Shown: one piece after another, positions 51,455 to 64,000 of the stretch | Numbering within the stretch: position 1 is the stretch's first letter | Layout of the letters: each line of letters opens with the position of its first letter | Assembly (NCBI RefSeq): GCF_037975245.1 | Contig: NC_092562.1 | Span: 15,518,521 to 15,582,520 of the forward strand | Direction: 5' to 3' | From: Apostichopus japonicus | Lineage: Eukaryota > Echinodermata > Holothuroidea > Aspidochirotida > Stichopodidae | Length of the DNA stretch: 64,000 nt | The notes under the pieces: model-generated | What the model was told of the DNA's origin: nothing | Database searches by the model: none | The model's input: only the letters and a program-made list of their open reading frames with translations | Position numbers and translations under genes: made by a program

Positions 51455-54400
51455 TACATATCTATATTACTTCCCTTCAACTTTGTGTCCAAACTTACCC
51501 TTTGTGTATAGTATCTCTGTTAGTATCTCTGTATATATACACTCAAAGCTTTCAATGATGATACAATTTGTGAAAATGATTCCTGAACGGAAACTGTGAA
51601 TGTTGACAGCGGTTGAACTTCAAGGAAGCAATAATTTGTTATTTATCTTGTATTCCAGCAACAGGAAATTGTCCTTGACGTGTGAAATATACGTTCAAGT
51701 TCTATAAATTTATTTTCTTTTTTTTCTGTGTATAGCAGCAAGTATTCTTATAAATTGGCATGCACTTTTAAATCGAAATGCAATACTTCCTTGACTCGTT
51801 TGTTTGCTTTATATAAATGCGTATATAGACAGAGAATGTGATGTGGTTAAAAAAAATACGTCGTTAATCTCTTGCACTGAATGATGTTACCGCCCTCATT
51901 TTCCTTCCCAAACCGTGACGTAACCAAAAAAACGTAAAACAAACTTGATGTATTAAAGAGACTTTCTTCTCTCCGTATATCGATGGTCATTTTGAAGCAT
52001 TAATTCCCCAGCAGAAAAGTGCACGTTTCCGATTCAAAAGAAATTCTGACGACAGGGGGTGTCAGAGGTGACAATCCGTGGTCCAGGTTCAATTGGGGGG
52101 GGGCGGAAAACTGTCGAGGGGGCCGGGAAATATACTGGAAAGGGATATTAATTTCTCAGTTTCATAGAATACTTAAAGAAAAATGAAAATTGCGTAAATG
52201 CGGGGAACCCGGTGATCGACATAACTGTCCCCGGGGCTCAACATGACTCTCGACGCCTTGGTTCAAAGGGTACCCGACCATTGCTGCTGATTCTTGGCGC
52301 GAAACGCCAATCTATCGTCTGGTTTCATGCAGTACTAAAAACACTTCGATTTAATGCCTTTTGTTTCTTTTTTGCACATAATTTTAAACCATAATTATAT
52401 GTCATAATTATATACCATTAAACGAAGTGTTAAATAGGTATTCATTCTAACTTTAATGGCCGACGCGAATTGACCAAACAAGTGTTTCATATATACGTTG
52501 AATATGTGTGTCAATATGTGCAGGCGATAAGTAAATGCATGAAGATGTATCTACCCTGATCTAGGTCAAGTAAATTCAAGGGACGCCTGGAGGGAATTTT
52601 ATATACTCAAGGGAATTTTGAAAACCGGCGGTTTACCGTTAAAAGAATGGACGGGAAGTGCTGAACGGGAAAAGAGGAATAGCGGATATTGTCTACGCCT
52701 TGATTTTGCATTCTAAATCATCGGGGAGTTTCCTGCTTAAAGTATTTACTGGGATTCTCTCAAAATTGAAACCAGACATCTCGAAGGGTAGAATTTAGAC
52801 TTATAATGTCTCTTTAGATGAATTTGCATTATCCCTATATAGGCGTCCGCCAAATTCAATACGTTGCATTACTATACTTCCCCACTGGCTTTTCCATTTT
52901 CTCTGTTGCCGCATGCGCATAAGAGAGGGAGTTAGCAATATCCCCCAGATGCCCTAAACAATAGCGACAAAGCGGCGGAAGGTATAGTCAGGTATAGAAG
53001 ACTCGAAAATCGAATAAACAGACTCGACAGGGTCTCACTTAGTTTAGACTTTTGTCAGTAGAAGTAAAAATGCTGGCAAAGAATCAACATTTAGTAGAAC
53101 AGGTGTCGAAGAATGCAAAGACTTCATTCCGAGTTCCCTCGTACCTCGGATTAACTTCGTGTTGAATATGTCGCGGCGACTGATCCCTTAACAACCACCA
53201 ACGTCTACTGCGCAAACTCTAGAGCGCTGTAACCTGATAATCAATTAGTACAATGGTTTGTGTCACGACATCCCTGGAAACAGGAATATGTTTACAGCGT
53301 CGAAGGCGCACGATTCTTGACTTCTTACTGTAAGAGAAGCCGTATGTACTGATGTACCTTATCGGCAAACAATTTCCACTCAGGCTTCACTTTCAGTTAG
53401 AACTCACGTATCTAGCGCCTTCGGTGCTGTATAGCATATCTCTGGTTTTTACACATAAATGCATCAAGCCAGTACACGCGCTCGATCGTCTGCACTCGTA
53501 CGTACGTTTTGACAATATGATTTCTTGCAGCGCGATGCCAACTTGCGCGTATACGCTAGTGTAATACTGTATTTTGAGCGACGTACCATGTTCATCTGGG
53601 CGTTGGCATATCTAAGAGAACAAGCGGAAGTGACGACATCTCTGATTTTGCACTGCACTTTGGTTACTTTCTTTAATTACGTAATTTCATCGATGGATCG
53701 ATCAGGTTGATTACTCCAGAATTACACGGGAGTCAAACTGTTCGAACTAGGAAGCTTCGCGCATGCGTTAAAGTTAACTGAATAATGCCCGGTAAAAGAA
53801 GGGAGGTAATTCATGAAAGTGCCTTTAAATACAAAATTGATGTTTCCTTGTTTGACTGTAACAGTTTTGTGATGATTAAACCAAGGTTTTGTAGATCAAA
53901 ATTACCTTTGAAAAGTGATTACAATATGATTGTCATATATAGCCTATACACGGCATTAACATAGTCTATAAAAGCAGCTGCATATGTATAACACATTATG
54001 AGAAGCACACGAAGTTTACCCTCGTCATCCTCACTTTTGATCGAGTGTGTTTAGTCCTATACAATGTTACTGAGAGTATGCATTATAATGCCCAAGCTAC
54101 ATAGTTTGCTCAAGGGTGTAATATACACACACATTGATACCATAGGCAAACTAGTGGACAATATACATTGAACTTCGCCAGGATTGCTATAGCTAATTCT
54201 TTGACTTGTGAGATTTCTATAATGTCTGTATAAGTATAACCATATACCAATGCTGAATATGTACCTTCTTACAACGCGTTGATTCGTGACGCAAAACAAA
54301 CGCCTACTGAATTTCCCTTTAATATCCATGCCTGAGGGTCTGGTGTACTTAAGTATTTGAACAAGTGCCTTCAACTTGGTTCTGCTTCAATGCCATTCTT

Positions 54401-57400
54401 TTCGCATTAACAGTGGCACAATGGGAGATTAAACGTATAGAAAAAAATGACGAGCATTACGTCCGTGTTGATTGTTTTCCTTCCATAGTATTCCTATAAC
54501 GTATACTGTTTTGGGTTATGTACCATCTTACGCGGCTGTGAATCTTGATGAGGAGAAATAAAACTAGTAAATCGCAGAATGGAACAGAGAATAGAGACGT
54601 CTTCAAGATCTCGAAACGGTAGCAGATGAATTTCAGGACTGTCATCAGCAAAACGGAAGCTATTTCGCTAATGGAATGGATTAATTTTTGCCTAAAACGC
54701 TACGTTTGACGAAACCCTCTCAATCTATACGTTCTGGTTTTAGATCGCTGTTGCATGAGTGATATTAGAGACAATTCTCTGAATTGCAGTGCTGCATCAA
54801 TACAGCTGTTTTGGATGTGTTGACACCAAAGCGCTTTTCAGATTACTTTGCTGCTATTTTTATATTATACTGATTGCATAAGACGTTGCAGTTATAGCGC
54901 GGAAATCACAAACTGTCACCGTTGAGCGAAAATTATTCAAGGGGGAAGTTTGTAACAAAGATCGTGGAGTATCCATTAGCAGAACACTTTCACGCACGAT
55001 TGTTATTTGTCATTGGATTTCCTTCAGTTATACTACGGAATGGAAGCTTTCACGTTATCAATTTAGATGGTGTGTGCATGTGCGAAGATATTACGAACGG
55101 AATCATATAGGCTTTATAACCTCTGTCCAGGTTTGACTTCTTGATAAAAAGCCTATATTGTCACTGAAAATGTGGACCTTTCAAATTATGCAGATATAAA
55201 CGAAAACTTATGCTAGACAAATATACATACCGAAATACGGTCACCGTCGAACTATTAGCGTATATGTTTTTTTAATGACGTCACCGTCGAACTATTGTCG
55301 TATTTGTTTTTTAATGACGTCTGGGATCTTTTACATCTCATGATCATCTTTTGGCCATATCTGAGACACCATTGAATGTTAAAGCTGCCAACTATTAAAA
55401 CTAATTTCTGGGAAGCAATCTCATTTAAGGAAATCGAATTTTAAACATTTACTCATTCACTGAAACCTCGCGTTGGCGAAACTCTTGTTGGAGGTCAATG
55501 CATATATGCAGGTATGTCGAAAAATGACTTGAAAGTTTTGTTGAATGTAATTGAAAGTATAGGCTATGTGTTGCCATTATTGGCATTTACATCCGTAAAG
55601 TCATTTGTGTGAAAATGTTTAGTCACTTGACGGGAGAAGAAAACCTATCCATTCTAAATAACACATATTGTAGTGTTTGTATATGACGTAAATATAGGCC
55701 AGTAGCCAGACCGGGCAGTGGGGAGGGGGTGGAGGGGGGGGGCTACCGGGCTACCATCACAGAGTACTGTGCCCCCCCCCCAACTGTGTCACCAACAAGT
55801 GTACAAAAGTTTAAGAAGTTATAGGATATGAGTATTGTTGCCCTCAGGTTAATTGTTGGTGCCGCTCTTTAAAGTATTGCTGCCCCCCTCTAACCTCAGA
55901 ATTTCAGGATGTACAAAAATGTCAGAACAATTTATATGGGTTTACAGATTACCATACGTTATCACGAATGAGAGGACTTAATATCACCATAGAACAAAAT
56001 AGCCCTCTTTAGTGATTCCGATAGTTTCCGATAGTGATTCCGTCATTATGTTTGTATACTTCATAAAAGGCTTCGTGAACTCACAATTTGTACAAATTGT
56101 CAGGCCACTTACAGCACTGACATAACTTTTAAATCATCACATCTTCCAAATGAAACGAGACCTAACTATATATATTTTTATTTAGCTTTCTTTCAACAAT
56201 CGGTATAGCGTTAGAAAGATTTATGTGAACCCGGTGATTAAATTTAACTTTTCATCCATTCAACCATGCACTGAGAAGTCATGTAGCTAAAGCAACCGTT
56301 TAAGTTACCAAAGATGTATTTAATGGTGCAATAAAATATTTCTGAGATATTTTCACGATGAAATAAGAGGGATGTACGTATAGGAAGAGGGTTTTTATTT
56401 ATTTTGTTATTATTGTCATCTTTAATGAGGATAATCCTGCTCAATGCAGAAGCACTGTTCGTTCCTTCCTGGCATACATCCAGACCGTCAAAGTCAGCCG
56501 TATTCGTTTTATTTATACCTTTCATCTTCGTTTGAACCTCTTGACCTATAAGCAGCCCTGGTTTTTTTTCTGTGTGTGAACATTCTAGGTGTCGAGGGAC
56601 CTTTATGCACAAATGACCCTATATACCTAACAGTCATGTTTGGTATGTGTGTTATCCTGTACGTTCTATTTCCTATCATTTTAGCCTACTCGTAGCTTTT
56701 GGTCGAATGGTAGGGAATATCGGTGACAACGTGAGCATGCGTAAATTTTTCTCCAAAAACTGATGCCGTTGATCTTGGATGTTCCTTCAGATGAGTGTAA
56801 CCAGGGGTCAGATGATTGTGGCCGGGGGGGGGGGGGGTGGAGTGGAAGGGTTCGGTATACTTGATTGTGGCTCCCGGGAGTTTCGTTGGTCTAATATGCA
56901 GTAACTAAAGGTCGGTCAATTAATAGATATTGTCGAAAAAGGCGTAACTTATAATTTGTCATCGGTACACGAATAATATAGCCCCCCCCCCCCTCGTCCC
57001 CAAATGAAATGTCCTCTCATACCCCTTTCCTCCCTTCCCTTGTTGGTGTAAGACGTGTAACCATCTTATTCAAGTGATTAAGCTATAAAGCGCAACGTGT
57101 CCTTAAGGATTTAAATAGTATTTTGCTGATATTCACTCGTGAAATAACCTACTCTTTAAATGATAAATAATTCGAAAACTTTCTGAAATTGGGACACTGA
57201 CCAGAAACTCTATACGTCCTACATGATACTCATTATAACCAAGAGGTGCCATTATCTCCATTACATACACATCACATACAAGAGTATTCGAAAAGTGAAA
57301 TAACTTGGGATTAGATAAACTTGAACTAACTATGATTACGTCACGGTATGTGTGTAAATGTAGACAATATTTTAACATAGCGCCACACTGTGTTTTCTTC

Positions 57401-59250
57401 TATGCACTCATAATGATAAATGTGATATCAATCTAGCCGAATGTTTTCCTATCTCAAGAAAATTGCTAGAAAAGCAAGAAGTGTAATTTTCTAATTTTGT
57501 TATCATAAATACCCTACAAAATGAGACTTTCTGTTTTACGTTTGTATGTATATACTATATAGCATGTGCATAATTATTGTATAAGATTTTAGAATTGCTG
57601 GCCAATTGAGGTCATTATAGACCGCTGTATATTACCCATCTTAACACTTGGAGAGCTCATAAGGATTTCCCTTTAGAGGACTGAAAGTCACTCTAATCAA
57701 AATGTCATTTTAGGTGAATTTTAGATCTAAAGCTACAGTGAGTACTTTCAATCTATTTAGAGTTACTACTTTATGGTAGAATTTACTCTGAGAAGAATGA
57801 AGTCACTCACTCCCATAGATGGAATTTTAGCTCCACTGGTCAAGATTCAGACTGAAGACAATATTAATGAAATATTACAACTTTGGGAAAGTTAGGCATT
57901 ATTTTATGAAACAGATTTAGTGACATCATCATGTCTGTAGAACATTGTTATAGGAAACAAAACAAACAGACCGACGCTACATGTTATTATGCTAAAGCAT
58001 ACATAAGCATTATCACTGCATGCAAGTGATTATGTGACCCAGATTTTCAAGGTTAAATCAATAACTAACATTATACCTTGAACAGAATAATCTGGAACAT
58101 ATTTGTACATGAAAACATCGCAAATCTATCTTTCTTAGTAAAATCCAACATATAGTCATATAGAGGTACTTCCAGGAATAGAACAAATATATGGTGACTT
58201 AACCACAAGGTAAGGTATAACGAAAGAAATCATGCCGTTGGCGTTGGCTGCCATTTCCCCCAAATGTATACTAGTTAGGGGTGGGGGAGGGGGAGGAACC
58301 CCGTCGCGGGAAGGGGAAATTCTTTCCATAAATTTGAAATTTTTGCTAAAGAGGAAGTATTTTCAATATTATAAAGAAAATGGTTATTGAAAGGTTTCTT
58401 GTTTTTGTTCATGAAGAAGGACGAAAACCTAAATTGTTTAAATATTTGTTGAAAAAATATTGAAATACTGAAATTCATGTCCTAATGTCTCTCGAAGTTT
58501 GAGCTCCTCCCCTACTCACCCTCCCCCTCCCCTCCCCTAGATTTATCAATTAAATCCTCTGCTATAGCCCATGTTCAAGGTATTACAAAATGACAATCAA
58601 ATTAGGACAATGTAAAATTTCTATATCAAGTGATTATTAAGTTTAATTAAGTTTAATTAGTGATTTCATTGGAATGAAACTATATCTCAAATTTAAGATG
58701 TTATTCCCCCCTCTCCTTCTCTTATTCATATATACCGCTACATTCATCAAGGATCGACAATCGAACGGTCACAAAATATTTTCAAGAAATTATAGAATCC
58801 ACCCCGAAGAAAAATGGCAAATTAGCTTCACCAAAATCATTCTTTTATAGATTTTTTTTTTGTCACTGTGAGACTGCTTACTCCCTCGAGATATTATTAA
58901 AAATAAATTCTAATTTCCTCTTGGAAATACGAAACATGAGGGATAGTCTACGGGACTAAATTCTCCATGGCAACGGTTAATGCAGGAAATTCTTCATGTT
59001 TGCATATTGTTGAAAACTGGCGATGCCATTTGAATGTAAACAAAGTTCATTTAATTTCATCGAAACAAATGATCCGTTTTGGTAAATATAAATTATCAAT
59101 AAAATACGGTAACCGGTTTGGAAGTAATCGGTCTCGCTAAATCAGTCCTTGTTTGAGGTCGGGATATAGCCATATAGCCAAATTTAACGGCCGCAAATTT
59201 TTCGGAGAGGATTATCATTAGTAAGTAATTAAGGATTAGTAAGTATAATT
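51447..59250. other. Gene-poor DNA, no supported gene
   Basis: Open frames are short and lack domains. A 40-bp tandem duplication at 55240-55319 (unit begins GTCACCGTCGAACTATT) and G or C tracts near 55730, 55773, 56824 and 56981 are the only structure noted. Confidence 0.4.
55240..55319 (+). repeat. 40-bp tandem duplication
   Basis: GTCACCGTCGAACTATT starts at 55240 and again at 55280. Each copy ends TTTTTTAATGAC, with few differences between them. Confidence 0.85.
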
Positions 59251-61935
59251 TTTTGGTTCCTTGCTTTTTGCAAAGCAAGGAACCTATGCGTTCAACTTGG
59301 CGTGTGTGTGTGTGTGTGCGTGTGTGGGTGTGTGTGTGTGTGTATGTGACGCTTGGCTTGTGTACACGATATCTCAATAAGGAAATGATGTATCATGATC
59401 AAATTTGTTGGGTGGATAGCCCATAGTAAGAGGAAGATCCCTATTGTTTTTGGTGCCCGCAAAGGTCACCAAAGGTCAGTTAGATGCCAAAAACCAATTT
59501 ATTAAAAACAGCAATAACTCCCATTGACAGGGTCCGACATGGTTGATATTTTGGGTGTAGTTGTGAATGGGGTAAGGGATCGTTTCCAAACATAACGGTA
59601 ATGTGATCGAAGGTCAACAAAGGTCAATTAATGATAAAAAACTAGTATTTTTGCGATAACTTGAGAACGAAATGTCCGTTAGGGTTGGGAGTTGCTTCAA
59701 TGTTATCCAATTGTCGACCCGCATCTGGGTGACCCTTGACCTCAATTTGACCTCTGGTGACCTTTACGTGTTTTGGGGGATTTTTACAGTTTTGATGCTA
59801 TTTTCAGATGTCAAAGGTACCTTCTGATCATAAATGTCAATAGGTTGACCCTGTGTGACCTTTATGTGCGAAGTTATATGGGGTCAAAGTTTTTCGGTCA
59901 GAGTTAGGATGGTTGTACAGACTTGTCGTATTGTTTTTTGGAATCAGGAGATTAAACTACATCTGAAACCAAGGTCAAAAGGTCAAAGGTCACAGTAGAA
60001 AAAATGTGCTTATTTTGGGAGGAAACGAGCAAAAAAGAAAATGTTTGGTTTTGATGCTAGATTTGGATATCAAAGGTACCTTCCGATCAAAAATGTCAAT
60101 TGGTTGACACCCGTGTGACCTTCGTGTGCGAAGTTATACGAGATCAAAGTTAATTTTCAGATATTTAATGCAACAACTCCCAGTTCCAAGGTGTGACATG
60201 GTTGATATTTTTGGACAAGTTGCAAATGGTATAGGGGAATATTTTCAAACTTAACTGTCATGTGATCCGAGGTCACCAAAGGTCAATTAATGTTAAAAAA
60301 CTAGTATTTTGGGGGTAGAAAATGGGCTAAGAAAAAAATGTTTGAATTTGTATAGTTTGATGCTCTATTTAGGTCTCATCAATCAAAAATGTCAATAAGT
60401 TGACCCAAGGTGACCTTTGTATGTTAAGTAATATGAGGTCAAAGTTAATTTTCAGACATTTAGTGTAATAACTCCCAGTACCAAGGTGTTACACAGTTGA
60501 TATTTTGAGACAAGTTGCAACTGGTAAAGGGGAATATTTTCAAACTTAACGGTCATGTGATCCGAGGTCACCAAAGGTCAATTAATGATAAAAAAACTAG
60601 TATTTTTGCGATAACTTGAGAACAAAATGTCCGTTAGGGTTGGGAGTTGCTTCAATGTAATCCAATTGTCGACCCGCATCTGGGTGACCCTTGACCTCAA
60701 TTTGACCTCTGGTGACCTTTTCGTGTTTTGTGGATTTTTACAGTTTCGATGCTATTTTCAGATGTCAAAGGTACCTTCTGATCATAAATGTCAATGGGTT
60801 GACCCCCGTGTGACCTTCGTGTGCGAAGTTATATGAGGTCAAAGTTAATTTTCAGACATTTAATGCAATATCTCCCAGTTGCAAGGTGTGACAAGGTTGA
60901 TATTTTTGGAGTAGTTGCAAATGGTATAGGGGAATATTTTCAACATTAACAGTCATGTGATACAAGGTCACCAAAGGTCAATTAATGATAAAAAACTAGT
61001 ATTTTTGCGATAACTTGAGAACAAATTGTCCGTTAGGGTTGGGAGTTGCTTCAATGTAATCCAATTGTCGACCCGCATCTGGGTGACCCTTGACCTCAAT
61101 TTGACCTCTGGTGACCTTTTCATGTTTTGTGGATTTTTACAGTTTCGATGCTATTTTCAGATGTCAAAGGTACCTTCTGATCATAAATGTCAATGGGTTG
61201 ACCCTTGTGTGACCTTCGTGTGCGAAGTTATATGAGGTCAAAGTTAATTTTCACACATTTAATGCAATAACTCCCAGTGCCAAGGTGTGACAAGGTTGAT
61301 TTTTTTGGACAAGTTGCAAATGGTATAGGGGAATATTTTCAAGATTAACGGTCATGTGATCCAACGTCACCAAAAGTCAGCTAATGTTAAAAAAGTAGTA
61401 TTTTGGGGGGAGAAAATGGGCAAAGAAAAAATGTTAGTATTTTTACAGTCATGCTCTATTTAGGTCTCACTGATCAAAAAAGGTCAATTGGTTGACCTCC
61501 CGGTGACCTTTGTGTGTGAAGTTATGTATACAAGTTCAAAGTTAATTTTTAGACATTTAATGCAATTAAATCTCAATGCCAAGGTGTGACATGGTTGATA
61601 TTTTGGGACAAGTTGTGAATGGGGTGGTGGAACATTTTGAAACTTAAAGGTCATGTCATCTGAAATCACCAATGTTATCATAACTGTTGACACGCTTGTA
61701 GGTCTCTTATATTTCTTACATTTTCGACGCCATATTGAGACCTCAAAAGTGCCTTTTCATCAAAAATCCGATCGCATTTTGTAATCACAAAAGTGTTGGC
61801 TATAGTGTTGGTTACTTCATGGGAACATGTAGGACCACAATTACGTGGACTATTTGAGCCCAATCTTGCTTGATAATATTATGTGTATTGTCATATACCC
61901 CAAGCAAGGAACCACAGTGCCCTTGGGCTCTTGTT
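59251..61935 (+). repeat. 2.7-kb repeat block with hairpin end, made of diverged 290- and 400-bp units rich in AGGTCA
   Basis: The left edge has a perfect 11-bp-stem hairpin (GGTTCCTTGCT / AGCAAGGAACC, 59255-59284). The same AGCAAGGAACC recurs at the right edge (61903-61913), followed by ACAGTGCCCTTGGGCTCTTG. Between them, landmark strings recur: TGGGAGTTGCTTCAATGT at about 59686, 60639 and 61038, and TCAGACATTTAATGCAAT-like strings at about 60153, 60441, 60848, 61248 and 61547. They define units of about 290 and 400 bp. I count about 34 copies of AGGTCA or TGACCT. Two 69-codon frames 399 bp apart are nearly identical because of the repeat and are not genes. Whether the block is a transposon or a satellite array is unresolved. 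Confidence 0.75.
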
Positions 61936-62366
61936 TTATGTTAACATTCGTTGTTATAAGCTGGTCGACAAAAGGCTTGTAGGGATTGGTTGACTTTTAC
62001 GTTTGTTCATAAATTGATTTGATGTAAGGATTAACAAAACGTGGTATACCCCCCGTAGAGGATAGATAGTACAAATAATGAATATGCATTACTTAGCTGC
62101 CGTTTACCAAAGCAAAATCTTACAGAATACTTAAATGAAAAAGAGGTATACGTAATGTATCAACGATTGTCGATATGTTAGTCGCATATGTTTCGTTCAC
62201 CGTAAGGGAGGTTATTAAACCCCTTTATTAACTATATAAATCGCCATTCATTGCACTTGAACTCGTACGTTAGTCTATACGAAAGGTCAACCCATGTCAT
62301 ATCATTCCGCACGGATGATTTCCAACTACCTCGTTATCTGTTGTATTTTGGCAGCATGTGAATTAG

Positions 62367-62584
<218 letters not shown>

Positions 62585-63240
62585 CCCCCCCCCCGCCTCA
62601 TCTCCCAATCACATTTACAGAAAACGCGTTGCCTAAAATGTAACAAACATATACCGTCCTATGAGACAAACAATTTGATTATTTTGTTGTGGATCTTTCG
62701 TAACACTCATCTACGGGTGTCATTGTTTTAAATTAATTTAAAGAAAAAACGATACAAATAATATAGCTTGGTAATACCACAGAATGATTCCACTGCGTTA
62801 ATGCTCAGCAGATTCAAAATTGTTATGCTTTGATTTGTTAAAGTTCATGTATACAGTGTTTATTGATTATCATATTCACCTATTAATTTTTTTTTTTAAT
62901 ATTGATAGTGCAGTGAAAACAGCTTTGTAAATATATCCAGAAAATTATGTAAAGAAAGACAAACAGATCGAAATAAACGAGATGGGAAAAAAAGATAAGC
63001 TTTGATTCGTAACTCTGTACGGTATGTAATTTACTGAGTTTGATGCGTCCAGAAACAATGGGTAATTAATCAATCACCACGACGACACGGTATACATAAG
63101 CGCGCCGGAAAGTCTTGACAATACGAGATTATATATTGGCATATCTGCATGGCTGGTTTGATTTAGGCTCGTAACGTACTCGACTAAAATCACGTTTTTT
63201 CCTCATAGCTTCGATGTAGCCCTACATATCGTCTTCGAAA

Positions 63241-63241
<1 letters not shown>

Positions 63242-63305
<64 letters not shown>
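63242..63305. repeat. (TA)n microsatellite, 32 units
   Basis: Uninterrupted TA dinucleotides ending in CATACATGC. It lies about 260 bp upstream of the putative secreted-protein exon. Confidence 0.97.
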
Positions 63306-63309
<4 letters not shown>

Positions 63310-63568
63310 CATGCTCAGCGAGATTTATAATTACTATATTTCAGCCCGCATGCTTCGTGTCATGTTTCTACGTGAACTGATCTGAACTAAACGTATTGAT
63401 AACGGAACTATATATTGAAACACAAACTTTGCTCTCTTTTGATTTGGTATTGTTATATTCGACCTCGTTATACAGAGTGATATCAAAGAGCCTCGTGAAA
63501 AGGCTTTCAATGTGGTGCATTATTTTTCTCATTCAATAGACATAACCAGTCCACACTGTCTTCGGAAG

Positions 63569-63721
63569 ATGAAGATGTCTCCAAGTATATCTCTCTTGAT
63601 TTCAATCTCGTTACTCTCATTTCATCTTTCTTTCGCTGAAGATGAATTATTCGAATCGAATAATTGTAACGCAGACGATGAATCACATGGAAGCTTGCTG
63701 TTCCAGTACAACCCTGTTGGG
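63569..63721 (+). CDS. Probable first coding exon of a secreted protein (3' part outside window)
   Basis: ATG at 63569 opens 51 codons ending at a consensus donor (GGG|GTAAGT, phase 0). Residues 1-23 form a good signal peptide: MKMSPS, then a hydrophobic Ile/Leu/Ser core, then a likely cleavage after SFA. The mature part begins EDELFESNNC and continues with an acidic segment and SLLFQYNPVG. In-frame ATG codons upstream (from 63512) would spoil the signal peptide, so I chose the inner start. I do not recognise the family. Signal peptide plus donor make a real exon likely, but no second exon lies within the last 280 bp to confirm it. Confidence 0.5.
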
Positions 63722-64000
63722 GTAAGTTCACCTTTCTCTATACCTTATTAAAACTTCTTTTGCAAAGTTTACAGTTTCCTCCGACGGTTCATTAAATTCA
63801 GTAGATATAACAAAAACAAGGCAATGAGAAGAAGGTTACATATTTTGTCACGACCCAAAATCGTTCGACTCACCTGACATAATTCTTACCCCAGAAAGTA
63901 AGCAAGTTTAAAACAAATATACGACCGGATGTATAAAAATTCGCAATGACAAGCTAGGTTTGTTTTGCGTTATCAGAAAATGTGATATAAACCAAACCGA

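Noticed and set aside
51323-51599. Tyr-Ile repeat frames, also at 62294-62731
   Set aside because: Translations of TA microsatellites.
60627-61235. Two nearly identical 69-codon frames 399 bp apart
   Set aside because: They are copies of a repeat unit in the 59-62 kb block, and the same unit at 59.7 kb is not open, which argues against protein selection.

Overview
The window is nuclear DNA of an animal. Coding regions are short exons with GT-AG junctions split by kilobase introns, the sequence is AT-rich, and the rest is dense with short transposons, SINEs, minisatellites and TA microsatellites. The products, including a PAXX-type repair factor and a calcyphosine-like protein, together with the repeat types, suggest a marine invertebrate deuterostome, probably an echinoderm such as a sea cucumber. 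The taxon is an inference; no species-diagnostic sequence was identified.

Layout. At 1-2.0 kb are the first two coding exons of a calcyphosine-like EF-hand gene (CAPSL, minus strand, running off the left edge). At 5.9-10.6 kb is a complete four-exon LSM1 gene (minus), the decapping-activator Sm-like protein, with two tRNA-like modules in its last intron. At 12.3-13.0 kb is a broken 3' end of a non-LTR retrotransposon (minus). At 13.3-23.5 kb is a complete seven-exon RAD23 gene (plus), encoding UBL, UBA1, XPC-binding and UBA2 domains (410 aa). Its introns hold a nested transposon pair, a TTAA-flanked element, a 22-bp minisatellite open in all three forward frames and a hAT-type MITE. At 30.3-40.2 kb is a complete seven-exon PAXX gene (minus, 202 aa), assembled here exon by exon from splice phases and family pattern. 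Its last coding exon is only 34 nt and encodes the Ku-binding C-terminal tail. From 40.2 to 63.5 kb I found no convincing gene: it holds MITEs, a SINE, TA arrays, homopolymer tracts and a 2.7 kb repeat block crowded with AGGTCA half-sites. At 63.57 kb begins the probable first coding exon of a secreted protein (plus) that runs off the right edge.

RAD23 (nucleotide excision repair and proteasome shuttling) and PAXX (non-homologous end joining) lie tail-to-tail, about 6.7 kb apart. LSM1 and RAD23 are head-to-head across 2.7 kb. No shared pathway links all the genes, as expected for an animal locus. The strongest results are the PAXX model with its alternative end, the mobile elements with exact target-site duplications (three copies of one hAT-type MITE, two copies of a TTAA MITE, one nested insertion), the frame-independent minisatellite and the AGGTCA-rich block.
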